Shown here: positions 28,429 through 38,419 of the stretch, one piece after another
Position numbering within the stretch: position 1 is the stretch's first letter
Layout of the letters: the number at the start of each line of letters is the position of its first letter
DNA from: Symsagittifera roscoffensis
Taxonomy: Eukaryota > Xenacoelomorpha > Acoela > Convolutidae
Reading direction: 5' to 3'
Length of the DNA: 64,000 bases
Assembly: GCF_963678635.1 (NCBI RefSeq)
Contig: NW_026971734.1
Span: forward strand, 1 to 64,000
Notes under the pieces: generated by a model
Databases searched by the model: none
Seen by the model: only the letters and a program-made list of their open reading frames with translations
Told to the model about the DNA's origin: nothing
Program-made: the position numbers and the translations under genes

Positions 28429-28723
28429 AACAAAACCGAATACAAAATAAAAAATGAAGAGCAACATACTGGGGTGTCTCAACAGCTTCGTGTTATGACC
28501 CTCAGTGAGCAAGACTATTATCCTGTCGTACCCATTACAGAAAACGTCACAAACTGTTTGTTTGACGCCTTTGGAGGGTCTCTCGACAGATCTAAGGAAG
28601 TTCCAGAAACTGAATAAGGGAACAGATGGACTGTGAGTGTGAACCTCCAAGGCAAACTGTATTTAGTCCCGGGGAAACATTGGCCGTAAGTACGTTGATC
28701 TTTTAACGAACGAAGTCTGCCGA

Positions 28724-29334
28724 TTGAACCAAAACGAATGTTCAGAACGACTTCTTGTATTCAGCCGATTAATCTTACAGCGAGTCCTAATGATAAAAAC
28801 CACACGTGATCTGAGAGCTTTGATAGGAAGACGACTTGAAGACTGGGAAAATTTTAAGTTCAATATTTCTACTACAAGAAGCCAAACGATGTTCACAAAA
28901 ACAACCGAGGAAACATATTAAAAAAAAACAGATCTGAAGACGAGCACACCGCAGTGGTTTTTGCACGATTGATGATGGAAGGGAAATTTCTGTCTGCCAT
29001 GCAATGGCTGACAAGCAGATCTGGCGGAGGTTTGCTCCATCCAAATGACGAAGTTATTGATTCCACAACAAAAACAAGAAAATTAGTCATTGACATCCTG
29101 AAAGAACAGCATCCCGTAGCAAAACAGTCAACAAGAAAACAAGTAGACAGCTTGCCTGAGTTAGAAACAGTAACCATCACTTCTTCTTATATAGAAAAAA
29201 TTGCGAAGTCAATGCACGGTGGAGCCGGACCTTTAGGAACAGATTCGGAACACTGGAAAGACGCATTTCTTCGATTTGGAGGACAGTTTGGCTTTGAGAG
29301 ACGAAGTGGCAGCGCTGATCACAAAGATAGCTAA
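28724..29334 (+). pseudogene. LINE protein region upstream of the RT, copy 1
   Basis: Two open stretches, 28,724-28,921 and 28,954-29,334, encode the region that precedes the RT domain in this family. The first holds LLVFSRLILQR and ALIGRRLEDW. The second starts with FARLMMEGK, continues with WLTSRSGGG and ends with GGAGPLGTDSEHWKDAF. The GGxGPxGxDxxxW segment is a recognisable feature just before the RT fingers in related invertebrate RT proteins (from memory). Its role is probably structural or RNA binding; that is inference. The stretches are in different frames, so the protein is broken here. Confidence 0.65.
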
Positions 29335-29432
29335 CGAAATTATTCCATGGAACCAAATACGAGCATGGATGTCAGGTCGTCTGATCGCTATGGACAAGTG
29401 CCCCGGAGTTAGACATTGGCATAGGTGAGTGT

Positions 29433-30218
29433 TTGCGAAGAGTAATGTGTAAATGTATGGCCGAAGCGACCAAAAAAGATCTCGAAGAAACCTGTGGATC
29501 TCAAAAACTAGCGTGTGGTGTGGAAGTAGGAATAGAAGGAGCTGTACACGTAGTGGAGGAGTTGATTAATAGCACCAAAGAGGACGGACATGGTCTTCTA
29601 TTGATGGATGCCTCAAATGCATTCAATGCATTGAACAGGGAAACGGCTCTATGGAATGCTAGAATACTTTGACCAAGGTGCTCACGATTTCTTTTCAACA
29701 CATATAGAGGGTATGTGCCGCTAATTGTTGGAGGAACGACAGAACTTCGTTTCAGTAGTAAAGGCACTTTACAGGGTGATCCACTAGCGATGTTATTCTA
29801 TGGGGTTTCATTGATGCCATTGATTGATCCACTCAAAGGCCGAGATAAGTATTTACAAACATGGTATTCAGATGATTCGGGAGCTCTCGGCCCACTAGAA
29901 AACCTCGTTGAATGGTTGTCATCTTTGACTGAAAACGGCCCGAATTATGGCTATTACCCCGAGCCAAGCAAAAGTTATTTGGTTGTTCACCCGAACTTTG
30001 TTGAAAAAGCTCATCAATTGTTTGACTGGTTCGGCATCAGAATAGTTAAAGGTAGAAGATACTTGGGCGGATTTATTGGCTCTGATGAAGGCAAAATTCG
30101 TTTCACTTTAAAAAAGGTCCAAGAATGGTTGGATTGTCTTGGCGAGTTGTCCAAAGTGGCAGACAAAGAACCTCAAGCTGCTTTAGTGGGATTAACAAGA
30201 TCACTGCAATGCGAATGA
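29433..30218 (+). pseudogene. Reverse transcriptase palm domain of the LINE, copy 1
   Basis: Two open stretches, 29,433-29,672 and 29,715-30,218, cover the catalytic palm. The first contains RRVMCKCMAEA (fingers) and motif A, DASNAFNALNR, with the first catalytic aspartate at 29,607-29,609. The second contains motif B, KGTLQGDPLAM (from 29,760), and motif C, YSDDSGALG, with the two catalytic aspartates at 29,871-29,876. It continues with SKSYLVV and RRYLGGFIG, typical of the region after motif C. Copy 2 has YADD at motif C. This enzyme would copy element RNA into DNA at the target site. The two stretches are in different frames, so this copy is not functional as it stands. Confidence 0.85.
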
Positions 30219-30254
30219 AATTTTGTCCAGAGAGTAGTCAAAAATACGTCGCAG

Positions 30255-30959
30255 TTGTTTGCTCCTCTCGAGAAGATGTTGGAGGAAAACTTTTTGCCAA
30301 GCTTACTAGGAACTTCTAGTGTCACACACTCAGATCGTGTTTTGTATTCACTTTCTGTCAAAAGAGGGGGACTGGGTGTGCTAAATCCAATAGAAGATGC
30401 CAAACTAGCATTTTCCACTTCACGTGAAGCAACCGACTGTCTCGTGAGATCGATCCTTCTCCAAGATGATTTCGACCAAACTCTACACAAAACAAAGATG
30501 AGAGAAGCAAGAAAAAACCACGAGGAGAAACAAAATGATGTGGACAAAGATAAATTCGATGAATTGCTTGCAGTTTTACCAGCAGATCAGAAACGAGCGA
30601 TCCGGAGAATAATCGACAATAACTGTTCCTTGTGGCTAACTTCGCTGCCCTTGTTGAAAAATAATTTTGATTTGTCAGCCACAGAGTTCACAAACGCTCT
30701 ATGTATCAGGTACAGAAAACCACTCAAACGTTCTTTCTCGAGATGCGATGGATGTCAACAAGATTTTGACTTACAGCATGAACTTTCTTGCAAGAAGGAC
30801 GGACTGGTAACGATACGACACAACAAAATTAGAGACGCAGTGGGCAACATTGCTTCAATTTTGTGGAAAGATGTGAAAAGAGAAGCTGTCGTAGAAGAAC
30901 CAGATGTAGAAAATGGAACCCCGGCACTAATTGCAGATCTTTCAGCTCGTGGGATTTGA
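30255..30959 (+). pseudogene. LINE 3' domain, copy 1, first of two tandem versions (234 codons)
   Basis: The longest open stretch in this element. It starts with MFAPLEKMLEENFLPSLLG and contains VKRGGLGVLNPIEDAK, a thumb-region signature of this RT family. A lysine- and glutamate-rich linker follows, then NCSLWLTSLPL, then the knuckle C-X2-C-X7-H-X3-C (30,744-30,791) and RHNKIRD. In R2-type LINEs a CCHC knuckle of this spacing sits between the RT and the restriction-like endonuclease. The stretch ends at ARGI, where the better preserved version in copy 2 reads on through ARGVWDRQ. The tail of this version (to 31,392) is not open in one frame. Confidence 0.75.
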
Positions 30960-32512
30960 GATAGACAGTCGGCTGCGTCGTTCGACATCCGTGTTACAGA
31001 CACTGACGCTCCGTCTTACCAAAACCGCAATCCCGTGAATGTTTTGAAAACTGCAGATATTGAGAAGAAAAATAAGTAATGACCAGCTTCTGAAGAAAAG
31101 CACATGTCTTTCACTCCACTTGTCACTTCAATAGATAGTGTTTTGGCACCGGAGTTCACGTTTTTCCTCAAACGACTAGCAGATGGTCTGGCACAAAATG
31201 GGACCGCCCATATAGTCATGTTATGTGCTGGGTGAGATGTAGAATTTCATTCGCTATACTATGAGCAACCAACATTTGCATCAGAGGCACAAGATCCAAA
31301 TGGCGATCCCTCGGCGTTGAGGACGGTTACAGAATTGGAATGGCATTCTGAAAATTCACACGCTGTTAACTGGGGCTTTCATCGCGCATAACAGATGTTG
31401 GAGGAAAACTTTTTGCCAAGCTTACAAGGAACTTCTAGTGTCACACACTCAGATCGTGTTTTGTATTCACTTCCTGTCAAAAGAGGGGGACTAGGTGTGC
31501 GAAATCCAATAGAAGATGCCAAACTAGCATTTTCCACTTCACGTGAAGCAACCGACTGTCTCGTGAGTTCGATCCTTCTCCAAGATGATTTCGACCAAAT
31601 TCTACACAAAACAATGATGAGAGAACCAAGAAAAAACCACGAGGAGAAACAAAATGCTGTAGACAAAGATAAACTCGATGAATTGCTTGCAGTTTTACCA
31701 GCAGATCAGAATCGAGCGATCCGGAGAATAATCGACAACAACTGTTCCTTGTGGCTAATTTCGCTGCCCTTGTTGACAGATAATTTTGATTTGTCAGCCA
31801 CAGAGTTCAGAGACGCTCTATGTATCAGGTACAGAAAACCACTCAAACGTTCTTTCTCGAGATGCGATGGATGTCAACAAGATTTTGACTTACATCATGA
31901 ACTTTCTTGCAAGAAGGGCGGACTGTTAACACTACGACACAACAAAATAAGAGACGCAGTGGGCAATCTTGCTTCAATTTTGTGGAAAGATGTGAAAAGA
32001 GAACCTGTCGTAGAAGAACCAGATGTAGAAAATGGAACCCCGGCACTAATTGCAGATCTTTCAGCTCGTGGGGTATGAGATAGACAGTCGGCTGCGTCGT
32101 TCGACATCCGTGTTGTAGACACTGACGCTCCGTCTTACCAAAACCGCAATCCCATGAAGGTTTTGAAAACTGCAGAGATTGAGAAGAAAAATAAGTATGG
32201 ACCAGCTTGTGAAGAAAAGCACATGTCTTTCACTCCACTTGTCACTTCAATAGATGGTGTTTTGGCACCGGAGTTCACCTTTTTCCTCAAACGACTAGCA
32301 GATTTTCTGGCATCAAAATGGGACCGCCCATATAGTCATGTTATGTGCTGGGTGAGATGTAGAATTTCATTCGCTATACTATGAGCAACCAACATTTGCA
32401 TCACAGGCACAAGATCCAAATGGCGATCCCTCGGCGTTGAGGACGGTTACACAATTGGAATGGCATTCTGAAAATTCACACGCTGTTAACTGGGGCTTTC
32501 ATCGCGCATAAC
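30274..32512 (+). repeat. 1,119-bp internal tandem duplication of the LINE 3' half, copy 1
   Basis: AGATGTTGGAGGAAAAC starts at 30,274 and again at 31,393. Both versions end in CATCGCGCATAAC (31,392 and 32,512). The junction joins the 3' end of the coding region directly to the start of the second version, without the 3' trailer or A-rich tail. The two versions are very similar but carry independent changes. The same arrangement exists in LINE copy 2. Confidence 0.9.
31395..32384 (+). pseudogene. LINE 3' domain, copy 1, second version, with nuclease-like tail
   Basis: Open stretches 31,395-32,078 (227 codons) and 32,154-32,384 (76 codons). The first repeats the thumb, linker and CCHC knuckle (31,863-31,910). 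The second begins with MKVLKTAEIEKKNKYGP and contains MSFTPLVTSIDGVLAPEF, FFLKRLAD and SHVMCWVRCR. The order of an aspartate (DIRV, between the two stretches), then EKKxKY, then FTPLV, resembles the D...(E/K)xK core of restriction-like endonucleases of R2-type LINEs. The endonuclease assignment is inference from this order and from the position after the knuckle. The stretches are in different frames. Confidence 0.7.
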
Positions 32513-32690
32513 TGACTCCTATGATATTAGAATTTCGACACCATTTGCATATTATTTCGAAGAATATGAGATGTTGAAGATAAAAACACAGGATGACTAC
32601 TGTAAACAAGCAACGTAACACTTTTCCTTGCACCATTCGAAACCAATTTATTTTGATTTTAATTTAAATTTACACTGTTGCGAATTAAAA
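32513..32690 (+). other. LINE 3' trailer and A-rich tail, copy 1
   Basis: AT-rich trailer after the coding region, ending GCGAATTAAAA just before the right junction. Copy 2 has a longer A run here. This is the expected 3' end of a target-primed element. Confidence 0.6.
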
Positions 32691-32699
32691 AATTAAAGT
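32691..32699 (+). repeat. Putative target-site duplication, LINE copy 1, right
   Basis: AATTAAAGT, a decayed match to AACCAAAGT at 28,025-28,033. Satellite resumes immediately after it. Confidence 0.5.
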
Positions 32700-33888
32700 T
32701 TGAGTTGTTTCAACCGTCTCGACACAAAATTGGTGTGTTATTATAGTATCAACCTAAAATTTGTATGTTTTGACCGTCTCGACCAAAAATTGGTGTGTTA
32801 TGATCGTATCGACCTAAAAATGGTATGTTCTGACCGTATCGATCAAAAATTGGTATGCTATGATCGTAGCGACCAAAAATTGGTACGTTCTGACCGTCTC
32901 AACCAAAATTTGGTATGTTTTGATCGTATCGACCAAAAATTGGTACGTTCGACCGTCTCGACACAAAAAAGGTATGTTTTGATTTTATCAACCAAAAATT
33001 GGAATGTTTCGAACGTCGTGACCAAAAACTGGCACGTTTTGACGGTCTCGAGTGAAAATTGCTATGTTTCGATCGTCTCAACCAAAAATTGGTATGTTTT
33101 GATTTTCTCAACCAAAATTTGGTATGTTCCGACCGTCTCGACCCCAAAATAGTTTCTTTTGATCGGATCGACCAAAAATTGGTATGTTTCGACCGTCTCG
33201 ACCAAAAATTGGTACGTTTCGACCGTATCGACCAAAAATTGGTATGTTTCGACAGTCTTGACCAAAAACTAGCTTGTTTCGACCGTCTCGACCAAAAATT
33301 GGTATGTTTTGATTTTATCAAACAAAGTTTGGTATGTTTCGACCACCTCGACACAAAGTTGGTTTGTTTCAATCGTCTGTACCAAAAATTGGTTTGTTGT
33401 GAACCTATCGACCAAAAATTGGTATTTTTTGACCGTCTTGAACCAAAATTGGTGTGTTATGGTCGTATCGGCCTCAGATTTGTATGTTCTGACCGTCCCG
33501 ACTAAAATTTGATATGTTATGATCGTAGCGACCAAAATTTGGTACGTTCTTGCCGTCTCGACCAAATATTGGTATGTTTTGATCGTATCGAACATAAATT
33601 GGTATGTTTCGACCGTCTCGAACAGAAATTGGTATGTTTTAACTTTACCAAACAAAGTTTGGTATGTTTCGAACGTCTTGACACAAAAATGGTTTGTTTC
33701 GATTGTCTCGACCAAAAATTGGTATGTTTTGATCGTTACGACCAAAAGTTGTTGTGTTTTGACTGTATCGACCAAAAGTTGCTATGTTTTGACAGTCTTG
33801 ACCAAAAACTGGCATGTTTCGACGGTCTCGAGTGAAAATTGCTTTGTTTGATCGTCTCAACCAAAAATTGGTATGTTTTGATTTTCTC
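32700..33888 (+). repeat. 30-bp satellite between the two LINE copies (zone D)
   Basis: About 1.2 kb of satellite. The left ~300 bp match the segment to the right of LINE copy 2 (38,610-38,918). The right ~700 bp match the segment to the left of LINE copy 1 (27,310-28,024). In between, units marked by the CTCGAG core and by CCCCAAAATAG occur. No gene is present. Confidence 0.9.
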
Positions 33889-33897
33889 AACCAAAGT
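33889..33897 (+). repeat. Putative target-site duplication, LINE copy 2, left
   Basis: AACCAAAGT, exactly repeated at 38,601-38,609 on the other side of the element. Confidence 0.7.
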
Positions 33898-33984
33898 AAG
33901 CAAAAACGACCTCCTACCAATTTTAGCAAGTGTCTTGTTAAATAAGAAAATAAAAAGAAAAAAACAACAACAACCACAGCAACA

Positions 33985-34190
33985 TTGACAACTATTGCAA
34001 CAATTGCAACTATTGCAAATATTGCAACTATTGCAACTTTTGCAGCTACTGCAACTATTGCAACTATTGCAACAATTGCAACAATTGCAACTGTTGCAAC
34101 TATTGCAACTATTGTAACTATTGCAACAATAGCAACTATCGCAACTATTGCAACTATTGCAACTATTGCAACTAATGCAACTATTGAGGA
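33985..34190 (+). repeat. 9-bp microsatellite (ACTATTGCA) in the 5' region of LINE copy 2
   Basis: About 23 imperfect copies of the 9-bp unit, longer than the tract in copy 1. Because 9 is a multiple of 3 it is open in one frame (33,985-34,218, Thr-Ile-Ala repeats), whose stop overlaps the ATG at 34,215 as ATGA. I regard this open frame as a by-product of the repeat. Confidence 0.85.
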
Positions 34191-34214
34191 GTTTAACAAC
34201 CCCGACACGAAACG

Positions 34215-34625
34215 ATGAGGAGAAGCGATAGAGCAATAAGACCGCCATCTTATTTTGGTTTTCGTGATCACTCGGAAGAAAATCCAAAAGAGGACACCGT
34301 TTCTGCGTCGCAGAGAGTTAGTAACGATGAACAAGAGGATTCATACAATGAAACCGACGACAAAATAAAAAATGAAGAGCAACATACTGGGGCGTCTCAA
34401 CAGCTTCGTGTTATGACCCTCAGTGAGCAAGACTATTATCCTGTCGTACCCATTACAGAAAACGTCACAAACAGTTTGTTTGACGCCTTTGGAGGGTCTC
34501 TAGACAGATCTAAGAAAGTTCAAGAAACTGAATGGGGGAACAGATGGACTGTGAGTGTGAACCTCCAAGGCAAACTGTATTTATTCCCGGGGGAAACATT
34601 GGCCGTAAATACGTTGATCTTTTAA
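34215..34625 (+). pseudogene. N-terminal region of the LINE protein, copy 2 (136 codons)
   Basis: The frame starts at the first ATG after an in-frame TAA at 34,194-34,196. It begins MRRSDRAIRPPSYFGF and has an acidic, asparagine- and glutamine-rich middle. Later it holds MTLSEQDYYPVVPITENVTN and SLFDAFGG. I recognise no domain. It overlaps the next open stretch (34,532-34,768) in another frame, so either this is a short ORF1 followed by a second frame, or the frame is broken here. The matching start in copy 1 is at 28,297. Confidence 0.6.
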
Positions 34626-35202
34626 CGAAAGAAGTCTGCCGATTGAACCAAAACGAATGTTCAGAACGACTTCTTGTATTCAGCCGATTAATCTTACAGC
34701 GAGACCCAATGATAAAAATCACACGTGATGTGAGAGCTTTGATAGGAAGACGACTTGAAGACTGGTAAAATAGTAGGTTCAATATTTCTACTACAGGAAG
34801 CCAAACGATGTTCACAAAAACAACCGAGGAAACATATGAAAAAAAAACAGATCTGAAGACGAGCACAGCCCAGTGGTTTTTGCACGATTGATGATGGAAG
34901 GGAAAGTTCTGTCTGCCATGCAATGGCTGACAAGCAGATCTGGCGGAGGTGTGTTCCATCCAAATGACGAAGTTATTGATTCCACAACAAAAACAAGAAA
35001 ATTAATCACTGACAGTCTGAAAGAAAAGCATCCCGTAGCAAAACAGTCAAAAGAAGAAGCAAGAAAACAAGTAGACAGCTTGCCTTACTTAGAAACAGTA
35101 ACCATCACTTCTTCTTATATAGAAAAAAATGCGAGGTCAATGCACGGTGGAGCCGGACCTTCAGGAACAGATTCGGAACACTGGAAAGACGCATTTCTTT
35201 GA
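34532..35202 (+). pseudogene. LINE protein region upstream of the RT, copy 2
   Basis: Open stretches 34,532-34,768 and 34,873-35,202. The first contains GGNIGRKYVDLLTKEVCRL and RALIGRRLEDW. The second contains FARLMMEGKVLSAMQWL, SGGGVFHPNDE and GGAGPSGTDSEHWKDAFL. From memory, GG-x-(I/V)-GR, the (M)xEGK segment and GGxGPSGxD occur in the same order in RT proteins abundant in cnidarian genomes. The two stretches are not in one frame. Confidence 0.65.
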
Positions 35203-35362
35203 TTTGGAGCACACAGTTCGGCTTTGAGAGACGAAGTGGCAGCGCTGATCACAAAGATAGCTAACGAAATTATTCCATGGAACCAAATGCGAGCATGGAT
35301 GTCAGGTCGTCTGATCGCTTTGGACAAGTGCCCCGGAGTTAGACATTGGCATAAGTGAGTGT

Positions 35363-36146
35363 TTGCGAAGAGTAATGTGTAAATGTATGGCCGAAGCGAC
35401 CAAAAAAGATCTCGAAGAAACCTGTGGATCTCAACAACTAGCGTGTGGTGTGAAAGCAGGAATAGAAGGAGCTGTACACATAGTGGAGGAGTTGATTAAT
35501 AGCACCAAAGAGGACGGACATGGTCTTCTATTGATGGATGCCTCAAATGCATTCAATGCATTGAACAGGGAAACGGCTCTATCGAATGCTAGAATACTTT
35601 GACCAAGGTGCTCACGATTTCTTTCCAACATATAGAGGGTATGTGCCGCTAATTGTTGGAGGAACGACAGAACTTCGTTTCAGTAGTAAAGGCACTACAC
35701 AGGGTGATCCACTAGCGATGTTATTCTATGGGGTTTCATTGATACCATTGATTGAATCACTCAAAGACCGAGATAAGTATTTACAAACATGGTATGCAGA
35801 TGATTCGGGAGCTCTCGGCCCACTAGAAAACCTCGTTGAATGGTTGTCATCTTTGACTGAAAACGGCCCGAAGTATGGCTATTACTCCGAGCCAAGCAAA
35901 AGTTATTTGGTTGTTCACTCGAACTTTGTTGAAAAAGGTCATCAGTTGTTTGACTGGTTCGGCATCAGAATAGTTGAAGGTAGAAGATATTTGGGCGGAT
36001 TTATTGGCTCTGATGAAGGCAAAATTCGTTTCACTTTAAAAAAGGTCCAAGAATGGTTGGATTGTCTTGGCGAGTTGTCCAAAGTGGCAGAAAAAGAACC
36101 TCAAGCTGCTTTAGTGGGATTAACAATATCACTGCAATGCGACTGA
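35363..36146 (+). pseudogene. Reverse transcriptase palm domain of the LINE, copy 2
   Basis: Open stretches 35,363-35,602 and 35,586-36,146, overlapping in different frames. The first has RRVMCKCMAEA and motif A, DASNAFNALNR (35,537-35,569). The second has motif B, KGTTQGDPLAM (from 35,688), motif C, YADDSGALG (35,793-35,804 for YADD), then SKSYLVV and RRYLGGFIGSDEGK. All three catalytic aspartates are present. The GTTQGDPLAM form of motif B and WYADD are characteristic of this invertebrate RT family. The frame change between motifs A and B means this copy is not functional as it stands. Confidence 0.87.
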
Positions 36147-36471
36147 AATTTTGTCCAGAGAGTAGTAAAAAATACGTCGCAGTTGTTTGCTCCTCTCGAG
36201 AAGATGCTGGAGGAAAACTTTTTGCCAAGCTTACAAGTAACTTCTAGTGTCACACACTCAGATCGTGTTTTGTATTCACTTCCTGTCAAAAGAGGGGGAC
36301 TAGGTGTGCTAAATAGAATTTTCCACTTCACGTGAAGCAACCGACTGTCTCGTGAGTTCGATCCTTCTCCAAGATGATTTCGACCAAACTCTACACAAAA
36401 CAAAGATGAGATAAGCAAGAAAAAACCACGAGGAGAAACAAAATGCTGTAGATAAAGATAAACTCGATGAA

Positions 36472-37172
36472 TTGCTTGCAGTTTTACCAGCAGATCAGAA
36501 ACGAGCGATCCGGAGAATAATTGACAACAACTGTTCCTTGTGGCTAACTTCGCTGCCCTTGTTGAAAGATAATTTTGATTTGTCAGCCACAGAGTTCAGA
36601 GACGCTCTATGTATCAGGTACAGAAAACCACTCAAACGTTCTTTCTCGAGATGCGATGGATGTCAACAAGATTTTGACTTACATCATGAACTTTCTTGCA
36701 AGAAGGGCGGACTGTTACACTACGACACAACAAAATAAGAGACGCAGTGGGCAATCTTGCTTCAATTTTGTGGAAAGATGTGAAAAGAGAACCTGTCGTA
36801 GAAGAACCAGATGTAGAAAATGGAACCCCGGCACTAATTGCAGATCTTTCAGCTCGTGGGGTATGAGATAGACAGTCGGCTGCGTCGTTCGACATCCGTG
36901 TTGTAGACACTGACGCTCCGTCTTACCAAAACCGCAATCCCATGAATGTTTTGAAAACTGCAGAGATTGAGAAGAAAAATAAGTATGGACCAGCTTGTGA
37001 AGAAAAGCACATGTCTTTCACTCCACTTGTCACTTCAATATATGGTGTTTTGGCACCGGAGTTCACGTTTTTCCTCAAACGACTAGCAGATGGTCTGGCA
37101 TCAAAATGGGACCGCCCATATAGTCATGTTATGTGCTGGGTGAGATGTAGAATTTCATTCGCTATACTATGA
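36472..37172 (+). pseudogene. LINE 3' domain, copy 2, first version
   Basis: Open stretches 36,472-36,738 and 36,942-37,172. The first runs from LAVLPADQKRAIRRIIDNN through the CCHC knuckle (36,652-36,699). The second carries the tail with EIEKKNKYGP, SFTPLVTS and FFLKRLADGLASKWDRPYS. The thumb part before 36,472 is interrupted. This is the most damaged of the four 3' versions in the window. Confidence 0.65.
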
Positions 37173-37302
37173 GCAACCAACATTTGCATCAGAGGCACAA
37201 GTTCCAAATGGCAATCGCTCGCCGTTGAGGACGGTTACAGAATTGGAACGGCATTCTGAAAATTCACACGCTGTTAACTGGGGCTTTCATCGCGCATAAC
37301 AG

Positions 37303-38291
37303 ATGTTGGAGGAAAACTTTTTGCCAAGCTTACTAGGAACTTCTAGTGTCACACACTCAGATTGTGTTTTGTATTCACTTCCTGTCAAAAGAGGGGGACT
37401 AGGTGTGCGAAATCCAATAGAAGATGCCAAACTAGCATTTTCCACTTCACGTGAAGCAACCGACTGTCTCGTGAGTTCGATCCTTCTCCAAGATGATTTC
37501 GACCAAACTCTACACAAAACAAAAATGAGAGAAGCAAGAAAAAACCACGAGGAGAAACAAAATGCTGTAGACAAAAATAAACTCGATGAATTGCTTGCAG
37601 TTTTACCAGCAGATCAGAAACGAGCGATCGGGAGAATAATCGACAACAACTGTTCCTTGTGGCTAACTTCGCTGCCCTTGTTGAAAGATAATTTTGATTT
37701 GTCAGCCACAGAGTTCAGAGACGCTCTATGTATCAGGTACAGAAAACCACTCAAACAATCTTTCTCGAGATGCGATGGATGTCAACAAGATTTTGACTTA
37801 CAGCATGAACTTTCTTGCAAGAAGGGCGGACTGGTAACACTACGACACAACAAAATAAGAGACGCAAGGGCAATCTTACTTCACTTTTGTGGAAAGATAT
37901 GAAAAGAGAACCTGTCGTAGAAGAACCAGATGTAGAAAATGGAGCCCCGACACTAATTGCAGATCTTTCAGCTCGTGGGGTTTGGGATAGACAGTCGGCT
38001 GCGTCGTTCGACATCCGTGTTACAGACACTGACGCTCCGTCTTACCAAAACCGCAATCCCATGAATGTTTTGAAAACTGCAGAGAATGAGAAGAAAAATA
38101 AGTATGGACCAGCTTGGGAAGCAAAGCACATGTCTTTCACTCCACTTGTCACTTCAATAGATGGTGTTTTGGCACCGGAGTTCACGTTTTTCCTCAAACG
38201 ACTAGCAGATGGTCTGGCATCAAAATGGGACCGCCCATACAGTCATGTTATGTGCTGGGTGAGATGTAGAATTTCATTTGCTATACTATGA
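37303..38291 (+). pseudogene. LINE 3' domain, copy 2, second version, with nuclease-like tail
   Basis: Open stretches 37,303-37,902 (199 codons) and 37,815-38,291 (158 codons), overlapping in different frames. The first gives thumb (VKRGGLGVRNPIEDAK), linker and CCHC knuckle (37,771-37,818). The second gives the longest tail in the window: VVEEPDVENG, LIADLSARGVWDRQ, FDIRV (aspartate at 38,010), NEKKNKYGP, SFTPLVTS and HVMCWVRCR. D...D...ExxK after a CCHC knuckle is the order expected for a restriction-like endonuclease of R2-type LINEs. The nuclease call is inference; I cannot confirm the fold. Confidence 0.7.
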
Positions 38292-38419
38292 GCAACCAAC
38301 ATTTGCATCAGAGGCACAAGATTCAAATGGCGATCCCTCGGCGTTGAGGACGGTTACACAATTGGAATGGCCTTCTGAAAATTCACACGCTGTTAACTGG
38401 GGCTTTCGTCGCGCATAAC

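Larger units (their letters stand above)
28034..32690 (+). mobile_element. Broken non-LTR (LINE-type) retrotransposon, copy 1
   Basis: A non-satellite insert of about 4.66 kb. In order it holds a short 5' leader, a 9-bp-period microsatellite, a reading-frame start at 28,297, an N-terminal region, a reverse transcriptase domain (motif A DASNAFNALNR at 29,607; motif B at 29,760; motif C YSDD at 29,865), a thumb-like region, a C-X2-C-X7-H-X3-C knuckle (30,744-30,791) and a nuclease-like tail. The region from the end of the RT onward is present twice. There are no terminal repeats, integrase or capsid domain. The short A-rich 3' end and the apparent 9-bp target-site duplication fit target-primed insertion. 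The reading frame is interrupted in several places, so this copy cannot encode a full protein. The CCHC plus nuclease layout is that of LINE clades with a restriction-like endonuclease (R2, NeSL, CRE and relatives). The exact clade is not determined. Confidence 0.85.
36202..38419 (+). repeat. ~1.1-kb internal tandem duplication of the LINE 3' half, copy 2
   Basis: AGATG(C/T)TGGAGGAAAAC starts at 36,202 and 37,301. The versions end in GCGCATAAC at 37,300 and 38,419. The first version is about 20 bp shorter because of a small deletion near 36,315. The junction sequence is the same as in LINE copy 1, so the duplication predates copying of the whole element. Confidence 0.9.

Noticed and set aside
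28663-29180. Minus-strand reading frames inside the LINEs (for example 28,663-28,896, 28,893-29,180 and 33,645-34,334)
   Set aside because: They lie opposite recognisable RT-element coding sequence or run from the microsatellite into satellite, and contain no recognisable domain. They are shadows.
30465-30485. Satellite-like TTTCGACCAAA inside the LINE, as a sign that the satellite derives from the LINE
   Set aside because: An 11-base match in coding sequence, with no surrounding similarity, is explained by chance.
33891-33900. Splice donor (AAAGTAAG) at the satellite-LINE junction
   Set aside because: The motif matches a donor consensus, but it arises at the insertion junction and no acceptor or transcript evidence supports splicing.
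33985-34218. Thr-Ile-Ala repeat protein of 77 codons
   Set aside because: It is a translation of the 9-bp microsatellite. The corresponding stretch in LINE copy 1 is not open in the same way.
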